This document shows positions 60,760 to 64,000 of a DNA stretch of 64,000 bases, piece after piece. A program made the translations under genes and the position numbers. Source of the stretch: a bacterium (GTDB lineage: Bacteria; Auribacterota; Tritonobacteria; UBA1439); contig JAQUPF010000004.1 in assembly GCA_028716845.1 (NCBI GenBank), forward strand, positions 1 to 64,000, in the 5' to 3' direction. The notes below the pieces were generated by a model. The model had not been told where the DNA came from. It saw nothing but the letters and a program-made list of their open reading frames with translations, and searched no databases. Position 1 is the stretch's first letter. Every line of letters starts with the position of its first letter.

Positions 60760-62163
60760 TCAATTGATATACCCCAGCGCCCGCAGGATTTCCCTCGTCC
60801 CCTCGCCGATGGCGACCGATTCACCCGCTATTCCGAGGCGGTTCCTCATTTCATCCAAATCCGCCGCCCGGCCTTCCACCATCGCCTTATAGTGTCCCAC
60901 AAGGTCGGCATGCACTGAAGCGATATTCCCGCACTCGCGCGGATCCGATTCGAGGTCGAAGAGCTGCTCCTTCACCGAGGACACGCGTGGATAGATATAC
61001 TTGTGACGGACGGTCCTCAGTGACCTGGCGAATTGATAGTGTTCGCTGTAGGCATCGCTTCTCACGGGTGTCCCGTCCTTGATGAGTCCCATAAGGCTGC
61101 GCCCGCATATATCGTCCGCATCGAAACCAACCCCCGCGTACTCGAGAATCGTCGGGAAGAGGTCGACGACCTCCACGATATCGAGGATTCTCCTCCCCGC
61201 GTGACGCCGTTGCGGCATGCGGAGAATCATCGGGATTCGAATGAGTTCGTCGTACAGCGTTCCCACATGCCCGATGTTGCCATGCTCAAGGAATTCCTCG
61301 CCATGGTCCGCGAGGAGCACGATGATCGTGTTCCGGAGCTTGTTCTCCCCCTCGAGCGTGGCGAGCAGCCGCCCGACGCACGCGTCCGTATAGGCAATCG
61401 TCCCGTCATACCGGTCGATGATCGGGGGGACATCTTCGGCGACCACATCGGTTCTCCTGTCTCCGGTCGCAAGGTAGGGGCACACCTTCATCCATTGCGA
61501 AAGGATCGCCGCCTCGGTCGGACTACCCTTCCGGGTATCGACGAACATGGAATCGTAGGGTGGCGGCAACGCGTAGGGGGCATGGGTGTTCATATAGTGC
61601 AGGTACAGGAAATACGGCCTCCCGGGATTGGAGAGAACGCTCTTCAGCGCGAGGTCGGTCAGCAAATCAGCGTTCACGCTCGCCTGATCACCGAAGTAGT
61701 CAACGCACTTGAACAGCATGAATCCCTGATCGAACCCGAATACCGGGCTCACATGCGGATTCCCGCTCACCCCGATCGTCATGTACCCATGGTCGCGGAG
61801 CACCTCGGCGAGCGTGCGCACGTTCGATGGGAGCACATCTCCCGTCATTCCATGTCCCTGATTCTCTATCGCGGTATGAACGGAGGGGTAGAGCGACGAA
61901 AAAAGGCTGCCGACGGACATCTTGGTGGACGTCGCCTGGGCGATTGCGGTGTCGAAAATGATGGAGCTGCGAGCAAGGTCATCGATGGAAGGGGTGATAT
62001 CCCGATGGTATCCATAGCATCCCACATGGTCTCTCCTGAGGGCATCGACGAGTATGATGATGATATTCGGCCTGGATGACCGCGCGCGCCACACGAGGAG
62101 GACGGCAAGGACGAGAGCCAGCCAGAAGGAATACGCAATGGACAGCCTCGCGGTGGCGCGCAT
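60760..62163 (-). CDS. Membrane-anchored sulfatase-like protein with Thr nucleophile, paralogue of 49725
   Basis: 467 aa from ATG 62163 (GGGGTGG upstream). N-terminal helix (FWLALVLAVLLVW), RPNIIIILVDALRRDHVGCYGY, then ATSTKMSVGSLFSSLYP with Thr80 at the same position as in the 49725 protein, LADHGEEFLEHGNIGH and C-terminal LRALGYIN. An insertion at ~residues 225-270 (MFVDTRKGSPTEAAIL) is longer than in the paralogue. Same inference: a Thr-dependent phospho-transferase or hydrolase acting outside the membrane on the polysaccharide. Confidence 0.85.
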   Translation of the reverse strand: MRATARLSIAYSFWLALVLAVLLVWRARSSRPNIIIILVDALRRDHVGCYGYHRDITPSIDDLARSSIIFDTAIAQATSTKMSVGSLFSSLYPSVHTAIENQGHGMTGDVLPSNVRTLAEVLRDHGYMTIGVSGNPHVSPVFGFDQGFMLFKCVDYFGDQASVNADLLTDLALKSVLSNPGRPYFLYLHYMNTHAPYALPPPYDSMFVDTRKGSPTEAAILSQWMKVCPYLATGDRRTDVVAEDVPPIIDRYDGTIAYTDACVGRLLATLEGENKLRNTIIVLLADHGEEFLEHGNIGHVGTLYDELIRIPMILRMPQRRHAGRRILDIVEVVDLFPTILEYAGVGFDADDICGRSLMGLIKDGTPVRSDAYSEHYQFARSLRTVRHKYIYPRVSSVKEQLFDLESDPRECGNIASVHADLVGHYKAMVEGRAADLDEMRNRLGIAGESVAIGEGTREILRALGYIN

Positions 62164-62540
62164 CAGGTCCACCCCGCGAGGGAGCCGATTCCGCGAACCC
62201 GCGCCACGGGTCGCTTCGGAGGATTCAAAAAGGAGCCCGGATCGAGACCGCTCATCCCCTCCACTCTTTCCGATTCGGCGCAAGTTCTTTATAGCACGGG
62301 GAGGGATCGATTTCCAGCTCTTTCCGCGCCTATCCCGGCGACCTCCCGAATGGAGGGACGTGCCAAACACCATTCCACGCCCCGGAACCAAACTGTCTTC
62401 AATCCCGGGGATCGGCAGATGGGATGTAACGGGACGGCGGGGCATCCGCGCCGGCGGCAACGCTCACTCTTTCCGTTCAAGACATCGCGGGGGTTGGAGA
62501 CGGTCGTGGAATGGGAGCGATCGTCGCTGGCGCCACGGCA
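62164..62540. other. Gene-free gap
   Basis: 377 bp between two minus-strand genes. Minus-strand TATAAA near 62290 could be a -10 box but has no good partner. No repeat, hairpin or small gene was recognised. Confidence 0.4.
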
Positions 62541-63770
62541 TTACGAACCCGCCGCGGGGCGGCCGCGCCCTCCGACCGGCGCTCCCGGGGCCAGGGACGC
62601 GTACACGCGCTCCATGGCCGGCGCGAGGATGCGGTAGTCGGAGGTGCGCCGGACGAACTCCAGCCCCGCCCTCCCGACGGCCTCCGCCTTCCCGCCGTCG
62701 CGGAAGAGGAGGGAGACGCACCGGGCGAAGTCCCGGTCGCCGTTCGCGACGAGGATGTCCGTCCCGGGCGCGAGGGGGTGCCCCTCGCACCCGATCGGGG
62801 TCGACACCACCGGCCTCCCCATCGCCATCGCCTCCAGGATCTTCACCCGCGTCCCCGCGCCCACGAGGAGCGGCACGACATAGACCGCGGCGCGCGCGAT
62901 GTACGGCCGCTGGTCCCCCTCGGTGTCGACGATCTCGATCCTCCGGTCCGACGCGAGGGCCGCGAGCGCCGCCGGCGCCCGAGGACCCACGACCGTGAAC
63001 GTCGCGTCGGGGAACTCCCTCCAGACGAGGGGGAGGACGCGCCGCGCGAAGCGGATCACCGCCTCCTGGTTGGGAGGCCAGAAGAGGCCGCCGGTGTAGA
63101 TCATCGAGCGGGGGCGGGGGGCGACGTCCATGGGCGAGAAGAAGGCGGTGTCGACGCCGTTCGGGACGACCGCGATGTCCTCCCGCCCCGTGAGCGCGCG
63201 GAGCGCCCGGCGCTCCTTCTCGGAGGGGACGACGAGGGAACGGAAGAGACCGCAGACCCGCCGCTCGTAGGCGCGCATCCGCATCCACTCGCGGAAGGCC
63301 CGCGCCCGCGCGGCGATCCCCCGCGCGGCGGCGAAAAGCCGCGCGTGGTAGAGGGATTTCACGTCGTAGAGGACGAGGACGGCGGGGAGCCGGACCCCCG
63401 ACCCGTCCAGCCAGACCGCGTTCGGGCTCTGCTCGACCTGGACGATGTCCGCGCCCTCCCCGACCGCCTCCCGAATCAGGCGCCGGGCGGTGCCCTGGAG
63501 GCGCCCCACCTCCCGCACCGCCCCGGGGAGCCGGGAATCGTCCGGGAACAGGAGGGGCCCCTCGGCGGCCGACTCCCCGCCCGGCGCCATGGGCACGACC
63601 CTGATGCCCATCGCCTCCAGGGCCGCCCGCTCCTCGGGGAAGCCCGTCTCCGACGTGAGGAGGGTGAAGGAGTGGCGGGCGCGGAGTTCCCGGAGGTAGC
63701 CGAAGCACCGGGTCTCGCCCCCCGGACCGGGGAGGCGCGGGAGCTGCGTGGAGAGCACGACGATGCGCAT
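62541..63770 (-). CDS. GT4-like glycosyltransferase (GT-B fold)
   Basis: 409 aa. VVLSTQLPRLPGPGGETRCFGYLREL at the N-terminus, VQVEQSPNAVWL, VVPNGVDTAFFSP, SMIYTGGLFWPPNQEAV, IVDTEGDQRPYIARAAVYVVPLLVGAGTRVKILEAMAMGRPVVS with the E-x7-E-like donor site. Belongs to the group that includes TuaC/sugar transferases of exopolysaccharide loci. The last ~20 residues are Gly/Pro-rich. 27 bp separate it from the truncated glycosyltransferase to the right. Confidence 0.9.
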   Translation of the reverse strand: MRIVVLSTQLPRLPGPGGETRCFGYLRELRARHSFTLLTSETGFPEERAALEAMGIRVVPMAPGGESAAEGPLLFPDDSRLPGAVREVGRLQGTARRLIREAVGEGADIVQVEQSPNAVWLDGSGVRLPAVLVLYDVKSLYHARLFAAARGIAARARAFREWMRMRAYERRVCGLFRSLVVPSEKERRALRALTGREDIAVVPNGVDTAFFSPMDVAPRPRSMIYTGGLFWPPNQEAVIRFARRVLPLVWREFPDATFTVVGPRAPAALAALASDRRIEIVDTEGDQRPYIARAAVYVVPLLVGAGTRVKILEAMAMGRPVVSTPIGCEGHPLAPGTDILVANGDRDFARCVSLLFRDGGKAEAVGRAGLEFVRRTSDYRILAPAMERVYASLAPGAPVGGRGRPAAGS

Positions 63771-63797
63771 GGTGCCGCCCCTTTCCCCGCCGGGCCG

Positions 63798-64000
63798 CTA
63801 GCCGGCGGCAACCGCCCGGTAGAACCGCCGCATGGCCGGGACGATCTCCCGCCAGTGGAAGGTGAGCGCCCTCGCCCGCGCCTTCCTTCCCATTTCCCGG
63901 CGGCGCGGATCGTCATGCACGAGATCGATGATCGCCCCGGCGATATCCCGGGGGTCCTCCCCCTTCCGGAAGAGGACCACGCAGGAGGGATCGACATAGT
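63798..64000 (-). CDS. Glycosyltransferase (GT4-like), C-terminal part cut by window edge
   Basis: The frame stays open from the stop at 63798 to the edge. YVDPSCVVLFRKGEDPRDIAGAI, then a C-terminal helix and FHWREIVPAMRRFYR, are the usual end of GT4 enzymes (the 'G-D-P-..lA..i..ll.d...r..mg..ar' region). It is the next upstream gene of the 62541 glycosyltransferase on the same strand. Confidence 0.75.
   Translation of the reverse strand, partial: YVDPSCVVLFRKGEDPRDIAGAIIDLVHDDPRRREMGRKARARALTFHWREIVPAMRRFYRAVAAG

Overview
The window is GC-rich bacterial DNA (roughly two-thirds G+C by eye) with short intergenic gaps, many ATGA/GTGA start-stop overlaps and GGAGG-type ribosome binding sites. 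Large exported proteins with Thr-Pro linkers, 8-unit PQQ-type propellers, ETF:quinone oxidoreductase and a long surface-polysaccharide locus suggest a diderm from an uncultivated lineage (PVC/Omnitrophota/Auribacterota-like candidate phyla come to mind). I cannot fix the phylum from this sequence. No rRNA, tRNA, CRISPR array or transposase gene was seen.

Region 1 (1-13.5 kb): the tail of an exported propeller protein, an NAD-salvage pair (nicotinamidase and archaeal-type nicotinate phosphoribosyltransferase), a HicBA toxin-antitoxin pair whose toxin is only 58 aa, and a block of five large exported modular proteins. The modular proteins are N-terminal beta-propellers (three with 8 PQQ-like units, one with Asp-box repeats, one glycosidase-like), then Thr-Pro linkers, then a C-terminal beta-domain with a VDVYL core. 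Two of them share a 471-bp segment with one mismatch.

Region 2 (13.5-25.5 kb): cell physiology genes. These are a DacZ-like diadenylate cyclase, DnaJ, ETF:quinone oxidoreductase, an exported hypothetical, a cytosolic PAS histidine kinase with a coupled response regulator, a ComM/YifB AAA+ protein, and VapBC with a palindrome over its promoter. The gaps here carry a dispersed repeat family built from ATCCGCG/ATCCGTG units, including an inverted 95-bp pair bracketing dnaJ.

Region 3 (25.6-32.7 kb): a GT39-like membrane glycosyltransferase, then three consecutive proteins (a MAM-like fragment, a secreted metallo-beta-lactamase-fold protein and a papain-like protease). Each ends in the same ~33-residue tail, hN[FY]QP...G...YG.RG...[FY]GW, at its extreme C-terminus. 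The first gene of the window has the same tail. So does a single-pass membrane protein at 43.1-43.6 kb, immediately downstream of an ECF sigma factor. This 'GW tail' set is the most interesting candidate for an undescribed system.

Region 4 (32.9-64 kb): a surface-polysaccharide locus. It has many GT2 and GT4-type glycosyltransferases, several NAD-dependent epimerases/dehydratases, RfbF and RfbC, two SPASM-like radical SAM proteins (one in AT-rich, probably imported DNA), a B12/radical SAM protein fused to a GT2 domain, a methyltransferase, a small YIDPG membrane protein and three alkaline-phosphatase-superfamily enzymes. An ECF sigma factor is translationally coupled to a glycosyltransferase. 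A YfhO-like gene survives only as a C-terminal remnant. No polymerase, flippase or ABC exporter is visible, so the locus probably continues beyond the right edge, where a glycosyltransferase is cut off.
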